Part shown: positions 16,899 to 25,505 of the stretch, one piece after another | How positions within the stretch are numbered: the stretch's first letter is position 1 | How the letters are laid out: the number at the start of each line of letters is the position of its first letter | Source of the DNA: CATQGW01 sp965242565 | GTDB lineage: Bacteria; Chloroflexota; Dehalococcoidia; Bin125 | Length of the DNA: 64,000 nucleotides | Direction of reading: 5' to 3' | NCBI GenBank assembly: GCA_965242565.1 | Contig: OZ251457.1 | Coordinates: 2,046,001 to 2,110,000 of the forward strand | Notes under the pieces: model-generated | The model's input: the letters and a program-made list of their open reading frames with translations, nothing else | Told to the model about the DNA's origin: nothing | Databases searched by the model: none | Translations under genes and position numbers: made by a program

Positions 16899-18203
16899 TC
16901 AGGTGGCCATGCGGCGGACGATTTCGTGGGTGAGTTCGACGCCCATGTTGAGGTTTTCGATGGTCAGGTGTTCGTCGTTGCCGTGGAAGCCGGCCGCCTC
17001 TTCAGGGCTGAGCAGCACCGGAATGAAGCCGTAGGCGGGAATCCCTTGCTGGCGCAGGAAGCGGTTGTCGGTGCCGCCGACGCAGACGCCGGGCACGACC
17101 GTGGCGTCCTCCACCGCCTCCGTGACCACCGTCTCGATCGTGCGGTAGAGCTCGGTGTCCCAATCGACCGAGACGGGCTGGTCCTGGCCCCAATCGGAGA
17201 ATTCGACCGTAATCCGGTCGTCGTCGATCACCCCAATCACCTGCTGCCGCCAGTCTTCGCGGTCCTGGCCGGGCAGCAGCCGACAGTCGATCGTCGCCTC
17301 GCTTTTGGCGGGGATCACATTGGCCTTGATCCCGGCGTTGATCATCGTCACGTTGAGCGTGTTGAGGAACATCGCGTGCGCGCCGGGGTGCTCCTTGACC
17401 AGCCCCTCCAGCTGGTCTTCGCTCTCGATGGGCGGAATGTGCCCCTCGGCGGCGAGGCGGTCCAGCCAGACGCGCGTCTCCGGCGTGATCGTCACCCCGC
17501 GCTCCCAGGCGGCGAGCCGCGCAAGCGCGTTGACGAGATGCACGGCGGAGTTGTCGTAGTGCGGGCGGCTGCCGTGCCCCGGCGTGCCGACCGAGGTCAG
17601 CCGCAGCCAGCAGATGTCCTTCTCGTTGGTCGCCACGGAGAAGATGTTCGCTTCCTCGCCCAGCAGCTGGGTCGAGCCGGAGCCGCCCTCGGAGAGCTCG
17701 AACTCGACATCGACGAGGTCCGGGCGGTTCTTGCAGAGCCAGTCCATCCCCCAGACCGAGCCCGCCTCCTCATCGGGCACGCCGCAGAAGACGAGGTCGC
17801 GCTTGAGCGCCGCGCCCTCGCGCTTGAGCAGCAGCATTGTCAGCAGATGCATGATGCCGCAGCCCTTCATGTCGACCGCGCCGCGCCCGTAAACCTTGCC
17901 GTCCTCGATCACGCCCTCGAAGGCCGGCTTGGTCCAATAGGCCTCCTCGACGGGCACCACATCGGTGTGGTTGCAGAGCATCATCGGCCGCTTGGAGCCG
18001 TCGCCGCGCAGCCAGGCGAACACCGCTTCGCGGTTGGGCTGGATTTCGACGTATTCCGTCTCGATCCCCTCCGCTTCGAGGATCGCCCCCAGCCAACGGG
18101 CGGCGGGCGCCTCGTTGCCGGGCGGGTTGGAGGTGTCGATGCGCAGGTACTCGACGAACAGCGAAAGCGCCTCGTCGTAGACGGCGGGCCAGTTGATGGG
18201 CAT
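16899..18203 (-). CDS. M20 family metallopeptidase (ArgE/DapE/CPG2 type)
   Basis: A 434-aa cytoplasmic zinc hydrolase. Family motifs: CNHTDVVPV (metal ligand His79), GRGAVDMKGC (bridging Asp111), PDEEAGS (catalytic base Glu145 and ligand Glu146), a dimerisation lid with TPGHGSRPH, and a C-terminal GGTDNRFLRQQGIPAYGF with the final metal ligand near FHGNDEH. Members hydrolyse amide bonds of N-acyl amino acids or dipeptides; the actual substrate cannot be fixed. The start at 18203 has an AAGGGAAC ribosome site. Its ATG is 14 bases past the stop of the methyltransferase gene transcribed in the same direction. Confidence 0.9.
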   Translation of the reverse strand: MPINWPAVYDEALSLFVEYLRIDTSNPPGNEAPAARWLGAILEAEGIETEYVEIQPNREAVFAWLRGDGSKRPMMLCNHTDVVPVEEAYWTKPAFEGVIEDGKVYGRGAVDMKGCGIMHLLTMLLLKREGAALKRDLVFCGVPDEEAGSVWGMDWLCKNRPDLVDVEFELSEGGSGSTQLLGEEANIFSVATNEKDICWLRLTSVGTPGHGSRPHYDNSAVHLVNALARLAAWERGVTITPETRVWLDRLAAEGHIPPIESEDQLEGLVKEHPGAHAMFLNTLNVTMINAGIKANVIPAKSEATIDCRLLPGQDREDWRQQVIGVIDDDRITVEFSDWGQDQPVSVDWDTELYRTIETVVTEAVEDATVVPGVCVGGTDNRFLRQQGIPAYGFIPVLLSPEEAAGFHGNDEHLTIENLNMGVELTHEIVRRMAT

Positions 18204-18217
18204 GGTCTGTTCCCTTG

Positions 18218-19564
18218 CTAGCGCTGCGCGCGTGGGTGGGCGGCGAGGCGCTGGGCGAGGTAGGCCATGTCGCGCTTGCCTTTGACTCGGTTGCACCAGC
18301 CGCAGAGCAGCTGGGTGTTGGCGAGAGTGTATTCGCCGCCGACGGAGCCGGGCCGGAGGCGGTCCAGCTCCAACAGTTCGATTGGGACCACGTGCGGGCA
18401 GCCGAGCTCGGCGGCGGCGCATGTCGCCATCTCACTGTCATCCACCTGCTGACGCTCGAAGAGGATGCGCTTGAGTTCCGCCTTGGACAGCGGCGGCTCG
18501 CCGTTGTCGTCGGTTCGGACAGGCGCCGCGCGGATGACTTGTACGTCCTGAGCCCACATAGCGATGCCCTCGTCCTGTTCGCGCAGCCGTTTGCGCACGA
18601 GGATGCCGGCGCGCGGCGAGCGATCCATCCCAACCCATTGGCGATGCAGCCGTTCCGCCGCGACGCAGGCCGTGGCGCAGCCGCAGAACGGATCGAGCAC
18701 CAGGTCCCCTTCGTTGGAGCAGGCGGCCACGATCCGCTCCAGCAGTGCGAGCGGCTTCTGCGTATCCCAATCCATGTACTCTTTGGAAGCCGGCACGACG
18801 GTCGGAATGCGCCATACCGCGTCCACCTTGCGGTCGACGACGACCTGATACATCAGGTTGCCGTCCTCGTCGCGCTTGTTGCGCAGCACGCCGTCCACGC
18901 TTTCGCGGACCAGTTGGCGCACCGGCTCCTCGCGCTCTTCCCGTAGTGGATTGAAGGTGGCGCTCGGAGACTTTTCGTAAAAGAACAGTATGTCGAAGTT
19001 TCGCGCGAACACCCGCGTGCCGCGCGCGAACTTGTTGTAGTAGTGCCAGATGATCTGGTTGCGAAAGCGCTCTCTGCCGAACACCGCGTCCATCAGCGCC
19101 TGGAGCCAGCCGCCCTCCGTCGGATCGCAGTGCAGCCAGATGCTGCCGGTGGGCTTCAGGATGCGGTGCATCTCGATCAGCCGCTCCCACATGAACGTAA
19201 GGTACGCCTGCGTGCCCGGGCCGACCGCTTGTCCGGCCGCGGCGATCACGTAGCCGGCGGGCTCGCCGTCCTCCAACAGCCGTCGCAGCGTCGCTTCATC
19301 CAGGTCGTCGAGCGTGAAGGCGTCCTTGAACGCCTCGCTGCCGTTGGCGGCGATCAGGTGCTCGAGATCCGCGTCGGTCAGGTCGGCGTCGTCCGCCACC
19401 TCCACGCCGGCGGCGCGAGGATCCTCCGTGCCGATCGGCCACTGGTATTCGCCGCGGCTGTTGAACGGCGGGTCGAGGTAGATCAGATCGACGCTCTCGC
19501 TGTCGATGCCCTTGAGCCGCGGCAGGTTGTCGCCGATGTAGATCGTGCGGTTGCGGAGATTCAC
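18218..19564 (-). CDS. beta-class DNA methyltransferase with HNH-like tail (paralogue 1)
   Basis: A 448-aa SAM-dependent DNA methyltransferase. Motif IV DPPF is at residues 31-34 and the SAM-binding segment VLDPFCGCATACVAAERL lies downstream; this order marks the beta class, and DPPF favours adenine-N6. The centre (WHYYNKFARGTRVF to KEYMDWDTQKP) should be the target-recognition region. The last 60 residues resemble an HNH fold (ELDRLRPGSVGGEY, ANTQLLCGWCNRVKGKRD), but the usual D-H is D-R, so nuclease activity is doubtful. The GTG start at 19564 has a GGAGG site. Its first 143 bp, including the ribosome site, are identical to those of the paralogue at 32518. No separate restriction subunit is adjacent. 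Confidence 0.87.
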   Translation of the reverse strand: MNLRNRTIYIGDNLPRLKGIDSESVDLIYLDPPFNSRGEYQWPIGTEDPRAAGVEVADDADLTDADLEHLIAANGSEAFKDAFTLDDLDEATLRRLLEDGEPAGYVIAAAGQAVGPGTQAYLTFMWERLIEMHRILKPTGSIWLHCDPTEGGWLQALMDAVFGRERFRNQIIWHYYNKFARGTRVFARNFDILFFYEKSPSATFNPLREEREEPVRQLVRESVDGVLRNKRDEDGNLMYQVVVDRKVDAVWRIPTVVPASKEYMDWDTQKPLALLERIVAACSNEGDLVLDPFCGCATACVAAERLHRQWVGMDRSPRAGILVRKRLREQDEGIAMWAQDVQVIRAAPVRTDDNGEPPLSKAELKRILFERQQVDDSEMATCAAAELGCPHVVPIELLELDRLRPGSVGGEYTLANTQLLCGWCNRVKGKRDMAYLAQRLAAHPRAQR

Positions 19565-19606
19565 GACGCCTCCGTGGATGCCGGCGTGCGTCGCGCCAGC
19601 ACGCAC

Positions 19607-19612
19607 ATTCTA
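19607..19612 (-). promoter_or_regulatory. candidate -10 (TAGAAT) for methyltransferase paralogue 1
   Basis: On the minus strand TAGAATGTGCGTG lies 43 bases before the GTG start. The same 13 bases occur at 32468-32480 before paralogue 2, although the sequence between promoter and ribosome site differs. Conservation at both loci supports a promoter role; no good -35 is seen. Confidence 0.45.
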
Positions 19613-19706
19613 CAGCTTGCCGCCGCCATGGGCCGGCGGCGGGGCGGACCACCACTGTAGGACGGCTGGAGGGTGCGCGCGTCGGGAGCGGCGGCGGGGG
19701 ATCGCC

Positions 19707-19712
19707 TAGACT
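19707..19712 (+). promoter_or_regulatory. candidate -10 (TAGACT) for the crotonase-SDR operon
   Basis: TAGACT sits 41 bases before the ATG at 19753, matching the local TAG(A/C)CT pattern seen upstream of other operons. A GAGGAG ribosome site follows. No clear -35. Confidence 0.3.
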
Positions 19713-19752
19713 TGGCGCGAATTCGTCGACAAGACAATGCGAGGAGCATCCG

Positions 19753-20637
19753 ATGGCCGACTACGACAACGTTCTCTACGAGGTGCGCGACGGCAAGGCG
19801 TATGTGACGCTGAACCGCCCGGAGAAGCTGAATGCGCTCTCGATTGCGCTGCAGGACGAGCTGTCCGAGGCGATGTGGGAGGCGGACAACGACACCGCCG
19901 TCCACTGCGTGATTCTGAGCGGGGCGGGGCGCGCCTTCTCGGCGGGCTACGACCTGACCGCGGGGCGGAGCGATCCGAAGGAGACCTACGACCGGGTCTA
20001 CCGCGGGCGGGCGACGTTCGACGACGACACGTGGGGGATGGAGAAGGCGCAGCGGGCGCGGATGGCGATCTTCGACATGCACAAGCCGGTGATCGGCAAG
20101 GTGCATGGCTACTGCCTGGCGGGCGGCACGGATCTGGTGCTGCTGAGCGACATCATCATCGCCGCCGAGGACGCGGTGATCGGCTTCCCGCCGGTGCGGG
20201 CGATGGGCGCGCCGCCGGCGCACATGTGGCTCTACCACGCGGGGCCGCAGTTCGCGAAGCGGATGCTGCTGACCGGCGACAGCATCTCGGGCGCGGAGGC
20301 CGCGGCGCGCGGTCTGGTGCTGGAGGCGGTGCCCGCCGAACAGCTCGACGACGCCGTCGAGGAACTGGCGGACAAGATGGCGATGATCGACCCGGAGCTG
20401 CTGTCGGCCAACAAGCGGATCGTGAATCTGGGGCTGGAGATGATGGGCGCGCGCACGCTCCAGCGTCTGGCCTCGGAGAACGACGCGCGGGCGCATCTCG
20501 CGCCGAGCGTGCGCGAGTTCGGCCAGAAGTCGCGCGAGCTGGGGCTGAAGGCCGCGCTCGAATGGCGCGACAACAAGTTCGGCGACGGGCGCGGCAGCGC
20601 AGCGGCGCAGGAGCGCAAGGCCGCGACGCAGAGCTAG
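19753..20637 (+). CDS. enoyl-CoA hydratase/isomerase (crotonase) family protein
   Basis: A 294-aa crotonase-fold enzyme: TLNRPEKLNALS, LSGAGRAFSAGYDL (oxyanion-hole NH donor), KPVIGKVHGYCLAGGTDL (second oxyanion Gly), then FPPVRAMGAPPAHMW where the hydratase glutamates would be. The acidic residues of true enoyl-CoA hydratases are not obvious in that last block, so the reaction may be another CoA-thioester chemistry. First gene of an operon with two SDR genes (14-bp gap). The operon layout suggests a beta-oxidation-like or ring-degradation route, in which hydration is followed by dehydrogenation. Confidence 0.87.
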   Translation: MADYDNVLYEVRDGKAYVTLNRPEKLNALSIALQDELSEAMWEADNDTAVHCVILSGAGRAFSAGYDLTAGRSDPKETYDRVYRGRATFDDDTWGMEKAQRARMAIFDMHKPVIGKVHGYCLAGGTDLVLLSDIIIAAEDAVIGFPPVRAMGAPPAHMWLYHAGPQFAKRMLLTGDSISGAEAAARGLVLEAVPAEQLDDAVEELADKMAMIDPELLSANKRIVNLGLEMMGARTLQRLASENDARAHLAPSVREFGQKSRELGLKAALEWRDNKFGDGRGSAAAQERKAATQS

Positions 20638-20651
20638 AGCGGAGCGTTCTC

Positions 20652-21458
20652 ATGGCGGTGCTGGATCGCTTTCGACTCGACGACCAGGTGGTGCTGCTGA
20701 CCGGCGCGGGGCGCGGCTTAGGCCGCGCGATGGCGCTGGCTTTCGCCGATGCCGGCGCGGCCGTGGCGGGCGCGGCGCGCTCCCGCGATCAGCTGGAAGA
20801 GACCGCCGCGCTGGTGCGCGAGCGGGGCGGTCGCGCGGCGGTGATCCCGACCGATGTGACCGACTCGGCCGCGGTGCAGGCGATGGTCGAGGCGACGCTG
20901 ACGGAGTTCGGACGGATCGACGTGCTGATCAACAACGCCGGCGGCGGGGCGGAGGGCGACGGCACGCCGCTGGAGCAGCTGACCGACGAGCAGTGGCGGC
21001 GGGGGATCGATCTCAACGTGACCTCGCAGATGCTCTGCGCGCGCGCGGTGCTGCCGCAGATGCGCGAGCGCGGGGCGGGGGTGATCATCAATGTCGCCTC
21101 GGGCTTCGGGCTGCGCGGCGGGCGGCACAACTGGATGTACGTGTCGGCCAAGGCCGGAGTGATCAACTTCACCCGCTCGCTGGCCGTCTCCTACGGGCCG
21201 GACGGGGTGCGCGCCAACTGCATCGCGCCGGGCATTTTCCCGCACACCGAGCAGGCGCTGGCGATGTGGCGGGGCGGCAAGTACATCCCGGTGGGGCGCG
21301 TGGGCCTGGCCTGGGAGATGGGTCCGCTGGCGGTCTGGCTGGCGTCCGACGCGGCGGCCGGTCTGAACGGGGAGACGATTGCGCAGGACGGCGGCGGGCT
21401 TTCGGCGATCGGGCCGACCGGCTGGGCGCCCGTCGTCGCGCTGGAGGATGCCGACTGA
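20652..21458 (+). CDS. classical SDR-family oxidoreductase (pair A, canonical member)
   Basis: A 268-aa short-chain dehydrogenase/reductase. Cofactor motif TGAGRGLG at residues 17-24, NNAG at 94-97, and the catalytic set Ser150, Tyr163, Lys167 (YVSAK) are all present. R/D usage after strand 2 (GAARSRDQ) leaves NAD or NADP open. Related to the SDR at 35285-36103: both share a VIPTDVTDS block and a GGGLS- or GGGLA-type tail. The stop overlaps the start of a second SDR (TGATG), so the two are translationally coupled. Expected substrate: a hydroxyacyl-CoA or similar alcohol from the upstream crotonase (inference). Confidence 0.9.
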   Translation: MAVLDRFRLDDQVVLLTGAGRGLGRAMALAFADAGAAVAGAARSRDQLEETAALVRERGGRAAVIPTDVTDSAAVQAMVEATLTEFGRIDVLINNAGGGAEGDGTPLEQLTDEQWRRGIDLNVTSQMLCARAVLPQMRERGAGVIINVASGFGLRGGRHNWMYVSAKAGVINFTRSLAVSYGPDGVRANCIAPGIFPHTEQALAMWRGGKYIPVGRVGLAWEMGPLAVWLASDAAAGLNGETIAQDGGGLSAIGPTGWAPVVALEDAD

Positions 21459-22291
21459 TGCCCGACGCAACGACAGACGAATTCGTGCCGCGCCCCAATC
21501 CGCAGCCCCCCGATCCAGCGTCAGGGCCGATGTTCGGGCTGGAGGGCCGCGCGGCGCTGGTGGTGGGCGGCGGCGCGCCGCTGGGGCGGGCGGCCGCGGT
21601 GGCGCTGGCGGAGGCCGGCGCGGATGTGGGCGTGGCCAGCCTGCGGGCCGGCGCGGGCGAGGTGATGCGGGTCAACTCGGTGGCCAACGAAGTCTGGTCG
21701 CTGGGGCGCGGCAACCTGGCGATCACGCTCGACGCGGCGGATCCGGTCAGCGTGGACGCGGCGGTCGGGCGGGTGATCGGCGAGTGGGGGCGGCTCGACA
21801 TCCTGGTCAACGCGGGCGACGCGGTGCTGGCCGCGCCGATTGAGCTGATCGAGGTCGACGACTGGCAGCAGGCAATTGCGGCCAATCTGCTGGCGCCGAC
21901 GCTCTGCTGCCGCGCGGCCGGGCGGCAGATGCGGCCGGCCGAGTACGGGCGGATCATCAACCTCGTCTCGGTGCTCGCCGCACGGGGGATGGCCAACACC
22001 TCGGCCTACGCCGCGGCGCATGCGGGCGTGCTGGGGCTGACCCGCGCGCTGGCGCAGGAGTGGGCGCGCGATGGGATCACGGTCAACGCGCTGCAGGTGG
22101 GCTTCTACGAGGGGCAGCGCGGCTTCGGCGATGATCCGCAGCGCTCGGCGCAGCTGGCGCGGATGCTGCCCTCGCGTTCGCTGATCGATCCCACCGATGT
22201 GGGCGCGGCCGTCGTCGCGCTGGCGGCCGATTCGGGCTTTATCAGCGGCGAGATCATCGCCGTGGACGACGCAGCCGGCGCGCGCGTCTGA
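21458..22291 (+). CDS. degenerate SDR-family protein (pair A, partner)
   Basis: A 277-aa SDR-fold protein with a 25-residue N-terminal extension. The glycine motif is GGGAPLG (37-43) rather than TGxxxGxG. The catalytic Ser171 and Tyr184 remain, but the Lys four residues later is His188 (YAAAH). NAG is kept as VNAGDA. The loss of the lysine that positions the nicotinamide ribose argues for weak or altered catalysis. It overlaps the canonical SDR by one base (TGATG), suggesting a hetero-oligomer or regulatory partner. The same canonical-plus-degenerate arrangement recurs at 34494-36103. Confidence 0.85.
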   Translation: MPDATTDEFVPRPNPQPPDPASGPMFGLEGRAALVVGGGAPLGRAAAVALAEAGADVGVASLRAGAGEVMRVNSVANEVWSLGRGNLAITLDAADPVSVDAAVGRVIGEWGRLDILVNAGDAVLAAPIELIEVDDWQQAIAANLLAPTLCCRAAGRQMRPAEYGRIINLVSVLAARGMANTSAYAAAHAGVLGLTRALAQEWARDGITVNALQVGFYEGQRGFGDDPQRSAQLARMLPSRSLIDPTDVGAAVVALAADSGFISGEIIAVDDAAGARV

Positions 22292-22305
22292 ACGGAGCAG
22301 GACCG

Positions 22306-23727
22306 ATGCCGATCGACAGCTGGGGCAACGCGCTGACGACCTCGGAAGAGGCGGCGGCGCACTACCGCGACGGGGTGGAGCGGATGCTGGGTTATCTGCC
22401 GGGCGTGGAGCGGGCGCTGGAGGCGGCGATCGCCGCGGATCCGGGCTTTGCGCTGCCGCGCAGCCAGCTGGCGCTGTTTCACCTGTTTCGCGGCGAGGCG
22501 CAGGCGGCGGGCGAGCACGCGCGGGAGGCGGAGCGGCTCGCGGAAGGCGCGAGCAAGCGGGAGCGGCGGCACGCCGCGATCCTCGGCGCGCCGATTACCG
22601 GGCGCGGCGCGGAGGCGGCGGGCTGGATCGACGAGCATCTGGCGGAGACGCCGCGCGACGCGCCGATCGTGCTGCAATGGCTGGGCGGCAATTTCTACAA
22701 CGGCGGGGTGCGGAAGCGGGAACGGATGCTGGAGCAGTTCGACCGGCTCGCGCCGGCCTTCGGCGAGGACTGGTGGTTCCTCTCCTGGCACGCCTTCGCC
22801 AACCACGAGATGGACGACCTGGATCGCGCGGAGGCTCTGGTCTCGCGCAGCCTGGAGCTGCGGCGCTCGAACGGGCAGGCGGCGCACGCGCACGCGCATG
22901 TCTTCTTCGAGCGGCACGACACGCCGGGCGGCGCGGACTGGCTGGGCGGCTGGCTGGACGAGTTCCCGCACCGCGCGGGCTTCCATCGCCACCTGACCTG
23001 GCACCAGGCGCTCTTCCTGTTGGCCAACGGGCGACCCGCCGACGCGCTGGCGCTGCACGAGGACACGATTCGGCCGGGCGCGGATGAGGCGGGCGACGCG
23101 ATGGGCGCGGTGGCCGACGGGGCGTCGCTGCTCTGGCGCTGCCGTCTGCACGACGGCGAGGCGCCGGCCGACCAACGTGTTGACTGGCGAGAGGTGGCGG
23201 CGTTCGCCGAGCGGGCTTTCCCGCGCGCGGGCACGGTCTGGGTCGATGTGCATCGCGCGATGGCGCTGGCCGCGCTGGGCGACGAGACGGCGGTCGGTTC
23301 GCTGCTGGACGGTCTGCGCGAGGCGGGCGAGCGCGGGCATCCGACCGCCGACGCGGTAGCGCGCCCGGTGGTGGAGGCGCTGTGGGCGTTCGGCGCGGGC
23401 GATTACGCGGCGGCGGCGGACGGTCTGGCGGCGGTGCGCGAGCAGCTGGTGACGCTGGGCGGCTCGAACGCGCAGCGCGACGTGTTCGAGGAGACGCTGG
23501 TGGAGGCGCAGCTGCGGGCGGGGCGGACGGAAGAAGCGCTGGCGCTGCTGGGCGAGCGGCTGGAGCGCGGAGCGACGCCGCGCGATCTCTTCCGCGAGGG
23601 GCGGGCGCTCTCGGCCAAAGGCGCAATGGCGGATGCGCAGGCGGCGCTGCGGCGGGCGCGCGCGCTGTGGTCGGACGCCGATCCGCGCGGCGCGGAACTG
23701 CGGCGGCTGGACGGATCGCTGAACTGA
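22306..23727 (+). CDS. TPR-repeat protein (TTC38-like)
   Basis: A 473-aa all-helical soluble protein with repeated paired-helix motifs of the tetratricopeptide type (ALEAAIAADPGFALPRSQLALFHLF, then RAEALVSRSLELRRSNGQAAHAHAH). The HAHAHVFFE segment, WHQALFLLANGR and a following heme-independent helical domain resemble the TTC38 family. No catalytic motif is identifiable. It starts 14 bases after the SDR pair, and its stop overlaps the ClpS start (TGATG), so it may bridge the metabolic operon and the clpS-nuclease-recQ genes. Function unknown. Confidence 0.75.
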   Translation: MPIDSWGNALTTSEEAAAHYRDGVERMLGYLPGVERALEAAIAADPGFALPRSQLALFHLFRGEAQAAGEHAREAERLAEGASKRERRHAAILGAPITGRGAEAAGWIDEHLAETPRDAPIVLQWLGGNFYNGGVRKRERMLEQFDRLAPAFGEDWWFLSWHAFANHEMDDLDRAEALVSRSLELRRSNGQAAHAHAHVFFERHDTPGGADWLGGWLDEFPHRAGFHRHLTWHQALFLLANGRPADALALHEDTIRPGADEAGDAMGAVADGASLLWRCRLHDGEAPADQRVDWREVAAFAERAFPRAGTVWVDVHRAMALAALGDETAVGSLLDGLREAGERGHPTADAVARPVVEALWAFGAGDYAAAADGLAAVREQLVTLGGSNAQRDVFEETLVEAQLRAGRTEEALALLGERLERGATPRDLFREGRALSAKGAMADAQAALRRARALWSDADPRGAELRRLDGSLN

Positions 23728-24074
23728 TGCCCGCTGCGCAGCCGGCGCTGCCGCGCCCCGATGTCGTCGTCGAGGACGATCCGGCGGACCAGCCGCAGAG
23801 CGAGCTGGACAAACGCTTTCACCTGATACTGCACGATTCCGACGACCATACGTATCAGTATGTGATCGAGCTGTTGGGCGCGGTGTTCGGCTATTCGCGG
23901 GAGAAGGCGTTTGCGATCGCCTCGATGATCGATGGGCAGGGGCAGGGCATCGTGGAGACGGCGGACTACGCGACGGTGAAGGATCACCAGGATCAGATCC
24001 ACGGCTACGGGCCGGATCCGCGGATCCCGCACTGCAAGGGGTCGCTCTCGGCGACGATCGAGGAGGCGCTGTAG
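23727..24074 (+). CDS. clpS: ATP-dependent Clp protease adaptor ClpS
   Basis: A 115-aa protein. After a 30-residue flexible N-terminus comes the ClpS core: FHLILHDSDDHTYQYVIELL, containing the acidic/His pocket that binds the N-degron alpha-amino group, then GYSREKAFAIASMIDGQG and DHQDQIHGYGPD. ClpS presents N-end-rule substrates to ClpA/ClpC. The ClpC-type ATPase at 59222-61651 is the plausible partner. The core is full length. Coupled by overlap with the TPR gene; the next gene follows after 24 bp with a GGAGGAGG ribosome site. Confidence 0.9.
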   Translation: MPAAQPALPRPDVVVEDDPADQPQSELDKRFHLILHDSDDHTYQYVIELLGAVFGYSREKAFAIASMIDGQGQGIVETADYATVKDHQDQIHGYGPDPRIPHCKGSLSATIEEAL

Positions 24075-24098
24075 GATGCACGTGGAGGAGGTCCGCTG

Positions 24099-25505
24099 AT
24101 GGCGCTGCGTGACACGCTCGAGGAGGTGCGTTCGTATATCGCCGACGGCCATGCGAGCGACGCGACCGAGCAGGAAGCCAAGGACTGGTTCATCACGCCG
24201 GTCTTGCGGGCGCTGGGATGGCGTGGGCCCGGCCGCGTTCGCCTTGAGCAGCCGGCTGGGCGTGAGCGCGTGAAGATGGACTTCGCATTGCAGGGACCCA
24301 ACCGCAAGAGCATCGCGCTCATCGAGGCGAAAGCGCCCAGTGCCGACCTCGCGTTGCATGTAGGTCAGGTGATGAACTACGCCTTCTTCGAAGGCGTCGA
24401 CATCTGCGTGTTGACCACTGGTGTGGACTGGTGGCTCTATCTCCCGTTTGAGAAGGGCGACCCAGCATCACGCAGGTTCGCAGAGCTCAACATGCGCGAC
24501 GGAGACCTTGACGAGCTTGCGAAGGAGCTGGAGTCGTCACTCAACTACGAAGCGCTGACGAGCGGAGAGGCCCAGAAGTACGCCAAAGCGGCCTGGGAAG
24601 CTCGCCAAAACGAAGAGCGTCTGCTGGCAGAGCTGCCAAGCGCCTGGCAGCGACTGCTCCAGGGGCCGGATGACCTCTTGATCGACTTGGTGCAAGAGGA
24701 AGTGAAGAAGGGGATCGGCCTTGCTCCGAACAGGCAGCAAGTCGCTGAATTTTTGCGCGAACCGGCATGGCGGCCGGCGAGCCCTGACCCTCCGGGACCA
24801 CACCCCCCAACACCGCCACCCCCTCCACCACCGTCGCGTCCCACCGGCTACCGCCTCTGGGGTAAGGACCACCAGGTGAAAGAACAGTGGGAGATATTGG
24901 CCGGCGTGGCTACGGCCCTCCACAAACGGCATGCGGACGGCTTTGATCGAGCCCTGAACGTCAGCGCTCGCTTCAAAACTACCCCAACTGCGCTCCGCAG
25001 TCCTGTTCGTGTCGGCAGGTCGAAGTACTACCACGAGAAACACCTGAATCAGGGTGATCTCTCTCGGACGGTGCGGAAGCTGCTCCAAGCATTTGGGTAC
25101 CGCGCCGACGAATTCGCGATACTCCGCGATGCACCAGCCGAATCGCGCACACCGTGGAAGAACAACCAGGGCGCCCCTCGCCCAGTAGTCGGCCGCTCTC
25201 GCGTTTCCGGTTTCGTCCTCTGGGGCAAACACTATAACGCGAACAGGTGGTCGGACGTGTGGGTCAAGGTGGCTGATCTGGTGTACCAGCGTCACTCGCA
25301 TGAGTTTGAGCGCGCGCTGCAGCTGCGGGGCCAGTCAAGGCAGTACATCTCGTTCTCAAGCGATGATCACCTGCGAGGTCGCCGCATCGGTGAATCACCG
25401 TACTACGCGGAAACCAACTTCAGCCGGACTGACTGCATTCGGCGCATCCGCGGCCTCCTGCGGCTGTTTGAGTACGGAGATGATGTCTTTGAAGTGCGGG
25501 AATGA
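24099..25505 (+). CDS. HsdR-N-type PD-(D/E)xK nuclease-like protein with duplicated C-terminal module
   Basis: A 468-aa protein. Residues 20-80 look like the N-terminal nuclease domain of type I restriction subunits: an acidic helix (E24, E26), then MDFAL (Asp61) and IALIEAKAP (Glu76, Lys78), a PD-(D/E)xK pattern. No helicase motifs follow. Residues 225-248 are a Pro-rich linker. Two copies of an 85-residue module then follow (about 250-334 and 371-459), each opening with a YRLWGK- or FVLWGK-type motif and closing with a helix ending LLxxFxY. I do not recognise a named family for that module. Base composition is lower in GC than the flanking genes, hinting at transfer. The stop overlaps the recQ start (ATGATGA). 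Confidence 0.7.
   Translation: MALRDTLEEVRSYIADGHASDATEQEAKDWFITPVLRALGWRGPGRVRLEQPAGRERVKMDFALQGPNRKSIALIEAKAPSADLALHVGQVMNYAFFEGVDICVLTTGVDWWLYLPFEKGDPASRRFAELNMRDGDLDELAKELESSLNYEALTSGEAQKYAKAAWEARQNEERLLAELPSAWQRLLQGPDDLLIDLVQEEVKKGIGLAPNRQQVAEFLREPAWRPASPDPPGPHPPTPPPPPPPSRPTGYRLWGKDHQVKEQWEILAGVATALHKRHADGFDRALNVSARFKTTPTALRSPVRVGRSKYYHEKHLNQGDLSRTVRKLLQAFGYRADEFAILRDAPAESRTPWKNNQGAPRPVVGRSRVSGFVLWGKHYNANRWSDVWVKVADLVYQRHSHEFERALQLRGQSRQYISFSSDDHLRGRRIGESPYYAETNFSRTDCIRRIRGLLRLFEYGDDVFEVRE

Noticed and set aside
23727..25505. clpS, nuclease and recQ as a single proteolysis-linked defence system
   Set aside because: ClpS is a general N-end-rule adaptor and its link to the nuclease is only a 24-bp spacing; only the nuclease-recQ coupling is strong enough to report.
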